64,000 bases of DNA, from positions 75,576,861-75,640,860 of the forward strand of contig CM055316.2 in the NCBI GenBank assembly GCA_029255685.2, written 5' to 3'. The position numbers and the translations under genes were made by a program. The first letter of the stretch is position 1; each line of letters starts with the position of its first letter. Of the stretch, positions 46,900 to 57,600 are shown one piece after another. The DNA is from Silene conica. Lineage: Eukaryota; Streptophyta; Magnoliopsida; Caryophyllales; Caryophyllaceae. The notes below the pieces were generated by a model, which worked only from the letters and a program-made list of their open reading frames with translations, ran no database searches and had not been told where the DNA came from.

Positions 46900-48465
46900 A
46901 TGGCTGGTGAAGACCCAATGCCAAGTGCCAAGCTAGCACGTGAATCCTGGCTAAAAGCCTTCATGGACTCCATGAATCAGTCAACTAGACTGAGGAATGA
47001 TGGGTCAAACTTCTCTGACTGGGAGGCAGCACTACGGAATGCTGCCATTGCTGACGGAAAGCTCAAGTTCTTAACTGAGCCCATTCCGCCACACCCAGGA
47101 ACTGGAGCTAGAGCCAACGATGTTCGCGCTCATAGCAACTTCGTCATGGAAGCGGGTGCGATAAAGAACGTACTCATCTATGCAATGGAATCCAATTTGC
47201 AAAGACGCTTCATAACCCATGGTGCAAACAAGATTTTCACCACGCTCACTAACGAATTCTCCAAGGCTCCGAGAATCGTTTCTTATGAGCATACCTGTCG
47301 CTTCTTTGAGGCGAAACTCCAGAAGGGCCAAGCTGTTAGCCCACATATTCTCAACATGATTGAGAATATCGAGAAACTGGAGTCCCTAAACTGCAAGATC
47401 AGTGAGAACATCATCGTTGATCGCATGCTTCATTCGCTTCATGATGGGTTCGCCCTCTTTAGGGCCAACTACTACATGAACGACATGAAGAAGACTCCCC
47501 ATGAGCTCCACTCCCTTCTCGTACAGACTGAGAAGGATCTAAAGTTGAGTGGGAGTCTAAAGCAGGATGTTCTCATGATCTCCAGTAAGGGAAAAGGTAA
47601 AGGGAAGGCTAAAGCTCAGGGCGACCTAGCAGTAGGTAAGCCCAGGTTCAAGAAACCAGGATTTACTAAGAGTGGGCCAGGTGAGTCGAGCAACTCACAG
47701 GGCAAGACTAAGAGCAAGGATACTAGCATGGAATGTCACCATTGCCACAAGACTGGGCATTGGAGGCGCTCATGCCCCGTGTATCGCGAGGACATTAAGG
47801 CAGGCCGCGTTACCCCTGTTGGTATGTCTTCTTCTTCTTTTATTCACATGATTGAGATTAACCACGCAAGTTGCGGAACTTGGGTACTTGATACTGGTTG
47901 TGGTTCTCATCTATGTAATCATGTGCAGGGCCTCCGAAACCAAGAACCCCTAACCAAGGGTGAGGTGGACCTGCGTGTCGGGAATGGAGCACGTGTGGCT
48001 GCAGTCTCGAAGGGAACATACGTAATCCAGCTTCCAAGTGGATTCGAGTTATTTTTATATAACTGTTATTATGTTCCTAGTTTGTCCAAAAACATTATTT
48101 CAGTTTCTGCGCTTGACAAACTCGGCTTTTCATTTGTAATAGAGAATAATAGCTGTATTTTCTCCTTACACAATATGATTTATGGCAAGGCAGTTTCCAT
48201 GAATGGAATTTATGTTTTAGATCAAACCACCGAGATATTACATGTGAATAATAAAAGATTAAAGGTAGGTGACAAAGATCAAACTTACCTATGGCATTGT
48301 CGTATGGGACACATAAATGAGAAACGCGTAAAACAGCTCATACAGAATGGATCTATATCGCCCTTTGATTTCGAATCATATGGCACGTGTGAATCATGTC
48401 TCATCGGCAAAATGACTCGTATTTCCTTCAAAGGTGTTGGAATGCGCGCTGCCGACCTATTATGA
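46900..48465 (+). CDS. copia gag - protease - start of integrase (first half of the polyprotein)
   Basis: 521 residues from an ATG about 1.7 kb after the 5' LTR. The capsid-like region is followed by a basic linker rich in Gly-Lys (about 230-270). A CCHC zinc knuckle follows (C279-x2-C282-x4-H287-x4-C292), then the aspartic protease motif LDTG with Asp331. Next is the GAG-pre-integrase zinc region (WHCRMGHINEKR ... CESC), which begins the integrase. Translation stops at TGA 48463-48465, just before the first integrase catalytic Asp, and the next segment is in the same frame. In an active element one long polyprotein is expected, so this stop should leave only structural protein and protease. 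Stop readthrough is possible in principle but unsupported. Confidence 0.92.
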   Translation: MAGEDPMPSAKLARESWLKAFMDSMNQSTRLRNDGSNFSDWEAALRNAAIADGKLKFLTEPIPPHPGTGARANDVRAHSNFVMEAGAIKNVLIYAMESNLQRRFITHGANKIFTTLTNEFSKAPRIVSYEHTCRFFEAKLQKGQAVSPHILNMIENIEKLESLNCKISENIIVDRMLHSLHDGFALFRANYYMNDMKKTPHELHSLLVQTEKDLKLSGSLKQDVLMISSKGKGKGKAKAQGDLAVGKPRFKKPGFTKSGPGESSNSQGKTKSKDTSMECHHCHKTGHWRRSCPVYREDIKAGRVTPVGMSSSSFIHMIEINHASCGTWVLDTGCGSHLCNHVQGLRNQEPLTKGEVDLRVGNGARVAAVSKGTYVIQLPSGFELFLYNCYYVPSLSKNIISVSALDKLGFSFVIENNSCIFSLHNMIYGKAVSMNGIYVLDQTTEILHVNNKRLKVGDKDQTYLWHCRMGHINEKRVKQLIQNGSISPFDFESYGTCESCLIGKMTRISFKGVGMRAADLL

Positions 48466-50931
48466 CTCATACATACGGACGTATGTGGCCCTATGTCGAT
48501 CAACGCACGAGAAGGCTATAGGTATTTCATCACTTTCACGGATGATTTGAGTAGATATGGCTATGTCTACTTGATGAAACATAAAAGTGAATCCTTTGAC
48601 AAGTTCAAAGAATACCAGAATCGGGTACAGAACCAGCTGGGTAGAAAGATTAAAGCACTACGCTCGGATCGTGGTGGTGAGTATCTTTCACACGAGTTTG
48701 ATCAACACCTAAAAGACTGTGGGATCGTGCTACAGTTGACTCCACCTGGAACACCACAATTAAATGGTGTGTCCGAACGGAGAAATCGAACTCTACTTGA
48801 TATGGTTCGATCCATGATGAGTCACACCGTTGTGCCTGATTCATTGTGGGGCTATGCTCTTTTGTCGGCCGCTCTAATACTTAACCGAAGTCCGTCTAAA
48901 GCTGTTGACAAGACTCCATTCGAGTTATGGAAGGGAACGGTCCCTAACTTGTCCTTTATTCGGGTTTGGGGCTGCGAGGCTTATGTCAAGTGGAGACACG
49001 AGGATAAGCTCGGCCCGCGATCGGTCAAGACATACTTTATAGGCTATCCAAAGGGAACGTTTGGTCATTACTTCTACTCGCCTACCGAACAACGTGTTTT
49101 TGTTGCGGCTAGTGCGACGTTCTTAGAGAAAGAATTTCTCGAGAACAAGTCGAGTAATAGAACCTTCGAGTTATCGGAGGTTCAAGAACCAACTACCGAG
49201 CAACCATTGGAGGAAACAGTACCTTCAACCGAGGCTGCGGTAGATATCCCTGAGGAACCTAGGAGGTCAGGAAGAGTCTCTATTCCACCGGACAGATACA
49301 CTGGTATGGTCGAGGAACACGATACAGATGACGTCTTACTCCTAGAGGGTAATGAACCCACAACCTATAAAGGTGCCATGACCAGTTCTGACTCAAAGCT
49401 ATGGCTAGAAGCCATGCAATCCGAGATGGACTCCATGTATGAGAACAACGTGTGGGATCTTGTGGACCTACCTGCAAAGGTACGTCCCCTTCAATGCAAA
49501 TGGCTTTACAAGATAAAGCATGCCGTGGAAGGACAACAAGATATCCACAAGGCTAGACTAGTTGCTAAAGGTTTCACTCAAGTGCCAGGCTTGCACTATG
49601 ATGAGATCTTTGCACCCGTAGTCATGCTACGTTCCATTCGGATTATCTTAGCGATCGCCGCATTTCATGACTATGAAATATGGCAAATGGACGTTAAAAC
49701 CGCCTTCTTAAACGGTTATTTGGAGGAAGAGTTGTACATGGTACAACCCGAGGGTTTTATCGATCCAGCACATCCTAAGAAAGTTTGCAAGCTTAAGCGT
49801 TCCATCTATGGACTTAAGCAAGCATCGCGGAGTTGGAATCATCGCTTCGACCAAGTGATAAAAGAGAATGGGTTCATTCGATCAGTCGAGGAACCATGTC
49901 TCTATATCAAGTCGAGTGGGAGCAAGATTGTATTCCTAGTACTGTATGTCGACGACATACTCTTGATTGGGAATGACATACCTCTCTTATCTTCGGTTAA
50001 AGCATGGTTGAAAAACCATTTCCAGATGAAAGATCTGGGAGAGGCACAAAGAATTTTGGGCATCCGTATCTACAGGGATAGATCACGACGGATGTTGTCT
50101 CTCAGTCAGGAATCTTATATAGAGAAGATTCTGGAGAGATTCAGTATGACGAACTCCAAGAAGGGGTTCCTTCCCATGACTCCTGGGCTTCACTTGAGCA
50201 AGACTCAAGAAGCTAAGTCAGTGGAAGAGAAAGAGCGCATGAGTCGGATTCCTTATGCTTCGGCAATAGGATCGATCATGTATGCCATGATATGCACACG
50301 TCCAGACGTTGCATATGCATTGAGTATGACCAGTCGATTCCAAGCTCATCCAGGTGAACCACACTGGATGGCCGTGAAAAACATTCTTAAGTACCTACGG
50401 AGGACTAAAGATTGGGGATTGACTTATGGAGGCGACTCAACGCTCTGCGCCACGGGTTACGCAGATGCTAGCTTCCAAACAGATCGAGATGACTCGAAAT
50501 CTCAGTCTGGATTTGTCTTTACTCTTAATGGCGCTGCTGTCAGCTGGAAAAGTTCTAAACAGAGTGTTACAGCAGATTCTACGACTGAGTCCGAGTACTA
50601 TGCCGCCTCAGAAGCAGCTAAGGAAGCAATATGGATGCGTCAATTCTTACAAGGACTATCGGTAGTGCCTAGTTCGAATGACCCAATCACCGTCTATTGT
50701 GACAATAGCGGTGCCATCTTCCAAGCTAAGGAGCATAAGTCTAGCAGCAAGGCTAGGCATGTACAACGGAAAGCTCATCTAATCAGAGATTACGTGGAGC
50801 AAAAGGAGATTTTTATTGAAAAGATCGCTACGGATGACAACATAGCCGATCCTCTCACAAAAGCATTACCACGTGATAAGCATGAAGGGCACATTCATTC
50901 CATGGGAATTGGATGTGTTCCTAAGTTGTAG
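48466..50931 (+). pseudogene. copia integrase core, reverse transcriptase and RNase H (second half)
   Basis: In frame with the upstream gag-protease but separated from it by a TGA. The first internal ATG is at 48493. Integrase catalytic residues are at codons 48478 (Asp), 48667 (Asp in RSDRGGEY) and 48775 (Glu in SERRN). An LTR-copia RT follows with KARLVAKGFTQ, QMDVKTAFLNG and the catalytic YVDD at 49945-49956. RNase H has TTESEYYAASEA and YCDNSGAI, and the frame ends ADPLTKALP before the stop at 50929-50931. RT and RNase H are complete and undamaged. Translation from the internal ATG would lack the first integrase Asp. The order IN-RT-RH places it in Ty1/copia. The clade is not assigned. 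Confidence 0.92.
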
Positions 50932-51697
50932 TACTCTTTTATGAATTCATGTAATAATTCATTTTCTCGTGTACTCTATTCAACCTTATTGTTATGATAT
51001 AAAATGTTTTGTTTCTCATGTGGAATTGTACGCCAATTTTGAACACCACAAAGTGAACTGATTAACATTACATCGTTTTGGTCCTTGATTACCCACTTGA
51101 GCTGATAACTCAGGTAATCATTTTGTGACGTTGGTTGATGGTGGGTTCAACGAGCCATAAGTCACGTGGATGACTGACCAATCACAAAGGCGAGTTATAC
51201 GGATATCTCGTAGGACACCCCGTGACATCGTTATGGAGTCCTAAATGTTTTATAACATTGGGTGCCAGGTCGTGGATAGGACCTCCATAGTGTTCCTTAG
51301 AGTCGAGTCTTTTGACTTTCAACTGTTTCTTGAGATTAAGACAGATTTTGGGTAACTTTGGTTTCTTTCCCACGGTCACCGTAACAGGGGCCAAGAGGAT
51401 TTTTTCTGGGTTATTTCATGCTGGGCGATATCGGCAGGATTCGAGTTGAGGGAAATATCCAAACCCTTATCAGGATTTTATCATTTCTTAGGGCCACTCG
51501 AGGAGTAGTAACTGAAATGCATGGCCATGCTCGAATACAGATTCGTTTTATCAGTTAAGTTACTCTCTAGTCGGGGAAACCACTCTTGATACAGATCGCT
51601 TGTGAGATACGACCTTTGCGAATACGGATTTGCAAATTTTCTTACATTGAGTGGGAGAAATTTTAAAAGGATATGAGATTCGGTTATCGCACCTACA

Positions 51698-51793
51698 CTT
51701 GTACGGACAAGTGGGAGTTTGTTGGAGATTGTGTCCTCCACATGTAGTGTGATAACGTCATTGAACATACCCTTGTACGGACAAGTGGGAGAT
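51698..51793 (+). other. duplicated polypurine-tract region before the 3' LTR
   Basis: A 20-bp segment ending ACGGACAAGTGGGAG occurs at 51698-51717 and 51772-51791. The second copy provides the functional polypurine tract (AAGTGGGAGAT, 51783-51793) directly before the 3' LTR. After the first copy stands a decoy LTR-like start, TGTTGGAGATTGTGTCCTCC, at 51720-51739. Confidence 0.75.
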
Positions 51794-52791
51794 TGTTGGG
51801 GCTGGTGTCCTTGACAATTAAGTACAATGACTTATTAAATCTCTTTAAGGATCACAAGGGCATACTTCTGTATTATTACCAGTTGATCCACGTTTATCAA
51901 TAACGGTTGGCTTGCTAGATAAGTTTGACGTTATTGTCATACGGATGGCGGTGGTCAACTGGTCCCTATACGTCACACCTATAGGACACGTTTGAGAGAT
52001 GTGAAGGTATGAAAATACAGTCACATTTTGCCGGATATGACTAAACGGTTAGTCAGAGGTATTGACTATTAAATTAGTCAATAAGATGTTGAGATTATTA
52101 TTTAATACGGATTAAATAATTTTAGCTAATACGGATTACATGATTAATTCGTAAATTAAATATAAACGGTTATATTTAATTAAATATTGTATTCGCGTAT
52201 TAATATAAACAGTTATATTAATTTGGATAATTATACAATATCGTATTTTGTCAGACCATTATTAATATATCGACTGTATTAATATCTGATAACATGTTAC
52301 GATTTATAAATAAAACCCGCGAACAACTTAAAGCTAATTGGGTCGAATCACGCATTGGAATAAGGTAAGAGTGGAAAGCCCACTCCTACCCGACATCAAT
52401 TTCGGCCGGCCAAGTGTAGTATATAAGGAGTGTCCTTCTCCTTATATCAAAGACACTTGGTGCACTGTTAAATTATCTCAAGGTAAAATTAGGGTTTTGA
52501 GACATTCTTTTTCCCAAAACCTCAGATCTCACATCTAAAACCTCAAGGGCTCTCCCTATATTGCAAGGCAATTGGAGAGGATTTCTAGCACACGCGGCCA
52601 CGTCTCAAACTAAGTCTTGGGTGCAAGTTATAGGTGGGAATTTACTTTAATTCCTGTTCTTAGGCCATAAGCACAAAGGACCAAAGGTTGAATTCTTTTT
52701 CTTATCCTTTTAATCTTATGACTATAAACACAACTGTATTTTTCATTATAATCCTGCAAGTTTAGGGTGAATACATGCTTTATTCCCCACA
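51794..52791 (+). repeat. 3' LTR of the young copia element
   Basis: 998 bp, identical to the 5' LTR except for one base, and followed directly by the TCTTC target duplication. Confidence 0.97.
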
Positions 52792-53130
52792 TCTTCATCC
52801 TCGTCTCCACCCTTTCAAACTCCCCACCACCACCACCACCACAACCAAACCACTTGTCACCATGACCAATCACGACACCATTGTCCCCAACCCACATGAA
52901 ACCATGACACCCCTGACCTCTCTAAACCTCAACCACTGCGTCAAACTCACGCCACTCAACTACTCGTCATGGCATTTTCAACTCACCCATATTTTGTTTG
53001 GTTACCGTCTGCTTGGCTTCCTTGACGGCATAAACCCATCACCTTCACCAATTCAACCAACCATTACAGGTGATGACAAAACCGAAACATCTAACCTTCT
53101 TACTTCACAAGGCTTGAACAAGATGACTTG
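52792..53130 (+). pseudogene. left arm: older copia gag start, plus orientation
   Basis: Continues from 44164-44203. After a CCACCACC-rich stretch an ATG at about 52861 opens a frame encoding LNHCVKLTPLNYSSWHFQL and LLGFLDGINPSPSP. This is the N-terminal gag pattern of RE1-type copia elements. At 53130 the sequence switches abruptly to minus-strand gag (the 350-bp units). It matches the right arm at roughly 88% by eye, so the two arms are related but not identical copies. No complete gag remains. Confidence 0.75.
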
Positions 53131-55130
53131 TTCCTCGAACATTTAAGGCTTTGATAACTGATGATAAGGTGCCCATTAGTGCACCCAATATCAAGCCATC
53201 TTGTTTAAGCCATGTGAAGTAATTAAGCAGGGTTAGGTGTCTCGGTTTTGTCATCACTGGTAATGGTTGGTGAGGGTGATGGGTTTGTGCCATCAAGGAA
53301 GTCAAGCCGACTATAACCAAACAAAATATGGATGAGTTAAAAATGCCATGACGAGTAGTTGAGTGGTGTGAGTTCGTCGCAGCAACCACCTCGAAAGAGG
53401 CTTTGGACATCTTAGCGCGCACCTATGCAAACCCTTATCATAGGTGTGCGCTAAGATGTCCCAAGCCTCTTTCGAGGTGATTCCTCGAACATTTAAGGCT
53501 TTGATAACTGATGATAAGGTGCCCATTAGTGCACCCAATATCAAGCCATCTTGTTTAAGCCATGTGAAGTAATTAAGCAGGGTTAGGTGTCTCGGTTTTG
53601 TCATCACTGGTAATGGTTGGTGAGGGTGATGGGTTTGTGCCATCAAGGAATTCAAGCCGACTATAACCAAACAAAATATGGATGAGTTAAAAATGCCATG
53701 ACGAGTAGTTGAGTGGTGTGAGTTCGACGCAGCAACCACCTCGAAAGAGGCTTTGGACATCTTAGCGCGCACCTATGCAAACCCTTATCATAGGTGTGCG
53801 CTAAGATGTCCCAAGCCTCTTTCGAGGTGATTCCTCGAACATTTAAGGCTTTGATAACTGATGATAAGGTGCCCATTAGTGCACCCAATATCAAGCCATC
53901 TTGTTTAAGCCATGTGAAGTAATTAAGCAGGGTTAGGTATCTCGGTTTTGTCATCACTGGTAATGGTTGGTGAGGGTGATGGGTTTGTGCCATCAAGGAA
54001 GTCAAGCCGACTATAACCAAACAAAATATGGATGAGTTAAAAATGCCATGACGAGTAGTTGAGTGGTGTGAGTTCGACGCAGCAACCACCTCGAAAGAGG
54101 CTTTGGACATCTTAGCGCGCACCTATGCAAACCCTTATCATAGGCGTGCGCTAAGATGTCCCAAGCCTCTTTCGAGGTGATTCCTCGAACATTTAAGGCT
54201 TTGATAACTGATGATAAGGTGCCCATTAGTGCACCCAATATCAAGCCATCTTGTTTAAGCCATGTGAAGTAATTAAGCAGGGTTAGGTGTCTCGGTTTTG
54301 TCATCACTGGTAATGGTTGGTGAGGGTGATGGGTTTGTGCCATCAAGGAAGTCAAGCCGACTATAACCAAACAAAATATGGATGAGTTAAAAATGCCATG
54401 ACGAGTAGTTGAGTGGTGTGAGTTCGACGCAGCAACCACCTCGAAAGAGGCTTTGGACATCTTAGCGCGCACCTATGCAAACCCTTATCATAGGTGTGCG
54501 CTAAGATGTCCCAAGCCTCTTTCGAGGTGAGTCCTCGAACATTTATGGCTTTGATAACTGATGATAAGGTGCCCATTAGTGCACCCAATATCAAGCCATC
54601 TTGTTTAAGCCATGTGAAGTAATTAAGCAGGGTTAGGTGTCTCGGTTTTGTCATCACTGGTAATGGTTGGTGAGGGTGATGGGTTTGTGCCATCAAGGAA
54701 GTCAAGCCGACTATAACCAAACAAAATATGGATGAGTTAAAAATGCCATGACGAGTAGTTGAGTGGTGTGAGTTCGACGCAGCAACCACCTCGAAAGAGG
54801 CTTTGGACATCTTAGCGCGCACCTATGCAAACCCTTATCATAGGTGTGCGCTAAGATGTCCCAAGCCTCTTTCGAGGTGATTCCTCGAACATTTAAGGCT
54901 TTTAACTGATGATAAGGTGCCCATTAGTGCACCCAATATCAAGCCATCTTGTTTAAGCCATGTGAAGTAATTAAGCAGGGTTAGGTGTCTCGGTTTTGTC
55001 ATCACTGGTAATGGTTGGTGAGGGTGATGGGTTTGTGCCATCAAGGAAGTCAAGCCGACTATAACCAAACAAAATATGGATGAGTTAAAAATGCCATGAC
55101 GAGTAGTTGAGTGGTGTGAGTTCGACGCAG
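53131..55130. repeat. tandem array of a 350-bp gag-derived unit, about 5.7 copies
   Basis: Units start at 53131, 53481, 53831, 54181, 54531 and 54881, each beginning TTCCTCGAACATTTA (or GTCCTCG). Period is exactly 350 bp for five units. The sixth has a 4-bp deletion and stops at 55130, where normal gag sequence continues. Units differ at only a handful of sites (for example 53377, 53650, 53939). Each carries minus-strand gag codons (the frame reading LGALMGTLSSVIKALNVRG and EAWDILAHTYDKG) followed by a foldback. The apparent 153-residue minus-strand frames are read-throughs of this foldback and not real proteins. Confidence 0.92.
53388..53478. repeat. 40-bp-stem hairpin in each 350-bp unit (first of five)
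   Basis: Arms 53388-53427 and 53439-53478 are complementary at 38 of 40 positions around the 11-nt loop CAAACCCTTAT. The same hairpin recurs at 53738, 54088, 54438 and 54788. The arms are sense and antisense copies of the same gag codons. Confidence 0.9.
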
Positions 55131-55347
55131 TGGTTGAGGTTTAGGGAGGTCAGAGGTGTCATGGTTTCATGTGGGTTGGGAACAATGGTGTCATGATTGG
55201 TCATGGTAGCAAGTGGTTTGGTTGTGGTGGTGGTGGCCGGGGCATTTGAAAGGGTGGTGACGAGGACGAAAACGAAGTTTGAAGGATCGATGATAGCTCC
55301 TGGATACCATATAAGACTTTGGTTAATATGATTGATAGTTGTGTAGA
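55131..55347 (-). pseudogene. right arm: older copia gag start, minus orientation, with primer-site-like end
   Basis: On the minus strand, TGGTATCCAGGAGC (55309-55296) resembles a copia primer-binding site with small changes. Gag codons follow: MTNHDTIVPNPHETMTPL and LNHCVELTPLNYSSWHF. These mirror the left arm. The sequence runs without a break into the sixth array unit. Confidence 0.75.
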
Positions 55348-55361
55348 GCATTGAGAGAATT
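55348..55361 (+). repeat. right 14-bp direct repeat bounding the gag inverted-repeat locus
   Basis: GCATTGAGAGAATT, identical to 44150-44163. Confidence 0.6.
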
Positions 55362-56217
55362 GTACAACTTATATGGGCGTAAGAGTAACTTTATTATGAT
55401 GGAAATCATATTTCCAGAAATTTATTTCATATCTTATATGTTGGTATTTAATTTAGTCCTAAAATTTAATATAGATCTTATGCATGCAAGAATAAGAAAG
55501 AAACTGAGCTCTTACATTGAGTAAACGGAATTAGGGCACGGAACTTGGACTCCTTCCAAATTTCGTTCTTGAGCTCAAAATAGAAAGGATGAATTTTCAA
55601 TCTTCAAGTGTAGAAGACCTACTTTAGTTGCACCCAAGATGCACCCGAACTACTACTAAATAATCTTATTATTAAATAGAGACCTTAAATCAATATTACA
55701 TATTTTCATACTACACTAGAATAAGATGTAATATTATAAAAATGAGATTACTAAAAATTCAAAATTCTAGAGAGAATTTATTAGAGAGAGGATGATAAAA
55801 TTTGCGAAATGACAATAATGTGTGTTAAAGAGGAAAATGTGAACATCACATTTTAAAGAGAAAACTCTTTCTCTATTCTCTCTAGCCGGCCACCCTAATT
55901 GGGGAAGAGGGGTGACTTTGTTTTTGGTCTTACCAAAGGACTAGGTGTGTAAGGTGTAGGGTGCCTTATAATCATTGTGTCTAAATTAGAGCTGATAAAT
56001 AATGACTCGACACGAAAACACGAACGTACCCGACACGAAATTAGCGGGTTTGGGTTGAGACTTAATGACCCATGTATGTAAGTGGGTCGACACGAACACG
56101 ACACAATATTTAATTGAGTCGGGTTTGGGTTGAGCTCTTTAAACACGAACCCGACACAAATGACTTGTTTACTAAATTAATCCTAAATTTTTTATCCTCC
56201 ATTACATAAATATACTT
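55362..56217. other. intergenic DNA, possible old minus-strand LTR piece
   Basis: No gene. On the minus strand CTTGGGTGCAACTAAAG near 55625-55641 resembles the U5 part of the copia LTRs here (CTTGGGTGCAAGTTATAGG), but the match is short. 55985-56170 contains CGACACGAACACGAC and GGGTTTGGGTTGAG words of a dispersed MITE family, with ends not defined. Confidence 0.3.
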
Positions 56218-57600
56218 AAACCAATTTCGGCTAAAAATCAGATAATCTTGTAACAGTGACGTATATCTGTTTTTTGGGTATGAAATCGAATAGCATATGT
56301 CATTATGCAATATCAGACACGTGGTAGAAAGACCGGCAGAAAAAGAAACGTTTCCCACTACGACCTCCCGATCAGCTGATTTTAGAGTGTATAATAAACG
56401 TTTTTTAGGCCTTTGTGGCGAAAATCACACGTACGATTATTCGTGTCAGATAAAGTGGGCACAAAATTTTCAAAAATAACGAAGTACATTTGCGGTTGAC
56501 GGTATGCTATAAACCAATTTCGGCTAAAAAACGGGTAATCGTGTAGAAGTGATGTATAGTTTTTTTTAGTATAAAATCGAATAACATACCTCATTCTGCA
56601 ATATCGGACAAGTGGTAGTAAAATCGGCAGAAAAAGAAATGTTTCCCGTTGCGGCCTCTCGATCGGCTGATTTTGAAGTTTATAATACACGTTTCTTAGG
56701 CCTGTGTGGTCCCAAAACGAAAATGTCCGAAAATCGCACGAATGGTTATTCGTGTAAGATAAAGTGGGTACACGAATTTTCAAAAATAATGGAGTACATT
56801 CGAGGTTGCCGGTATGCTATAAACCGATTTGGGCTAAAAATCAGATAATCTTGTAAAGTGATGTATAGTTTTTTGGGTATGAAATTGAATAACATACTTC
56901 ATGATGCAATATCATACACGTTTTTTTAGGCTTCTGGGGTCACGGGACAAAAATATCCAAAAATCGCACGGACGGTTATTCGTGTCAGATAAAGCGGGCA
57001 CACAAATTTTCAAAAATAACGGAGTACATTTGAGGTTACTGGTATGCTATAAACCGGTTTCAGCTAAAAATCGGATAATCTTGTAAAAGTTATGTATAGT
57101 TGTTTTTTGTGTATGAAATTAAATAACATAACAAATCATGATGCAATATTTGACACGTGGTATAGAATAACTGGCATAAATGATAACGTTTCCCGCTACC
57201 ACCTCCCGATCGGCTGATTTTGAAGTGTATAATACACGTTTTTAGGCCTCTGGAGTCTGGGGTCTCGGGACAAAAATATCAGAAAATCGCACATACAGTT
57301 ATTCGTATTAGATAAAGCGAGCACACAAGTTTTCAAAAATAACGGAGTACATTTGAGGTTGTTTGTTTGCTAAAAACCAGTTTCGGCTAAAAACCGGATA
57401 ATCTTGAAAAGTGATGCATAGTTGTTTTTTGGGTATGAAATCGAATAACATACCTCAAGATGCAATATCGGACACGTGGTAGGAAATCCGGCCGAAAAGG
57501 AAACGTTTCCCAAAATGACCTTTCGATCGGCTCAAATTGTAAAATACGTGTTTTTTAGGCCTCGGGAGTCCGGCAACAAAAATGTCCGAAAATAACAAGG
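56218..57600. repeat. diverged satellite-like tandem repeat, five ~300-bp units
   Basis: Units start at 56218, 56511, 56821, 57051 and 57374 with AAACCRRTTTCGGCTAAAAA. They share, in order, TGGGTATGAAATCGAATA, GCAATATCGGACACGTGGTA, AACGTTTCCC, CGATCGGCTGATTTTG, TTTTTAGGCCT, TTATTCGTGTCAGATAAAG, and TTTTCAAAAATAACGGAGTACATT. Lengths are 293, 310, 230 (internally deleted), 323 and about 227 (truncated). Identity between units is roughly 80%. Non-coding. Confidence 0.88.

Larger units (their letters stand above)
44204..52791 (+). mobile_element. young, nearly intact Ty1/copia retrotransposon, 8.59 kb
   Basis: Two 998-bp LTRs (44204-45201 and 51794-52791) start TGTTGGGG and end CCCCACA. I found one difference between them (A at 44457, G at 52047). 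TCTTC is duplicated exactly on both sides (44199-44203 and 52792-52796). Inside are a primer site, a 1.7-kb leader with short repeats, gag-protease, integrase, reverse transcriptase-RNase H in copia order, and a polypurine tract. One in-frame TGA at 48463-48465 interrupts the polyprotein. A single LTR difference implies a recent insertion, tens of thousands of years under usual plant substitution rates. Confidence 0.97.

Noticed and set aside
53311-54822. Four near-identical 153-residue minus-strand proteins spaced 350 bp apart
   Set aside because: They read through the gag foldback, and their C-terminal part is antisense gag. They follow from the repeat structure and are not a protein family.
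53131-55130. CRISPR-like array
   Set aside because: Units are 350 bp with no short repeat/unique spacer alternation, in a plant nuclear genome; it is a tandem repeat.
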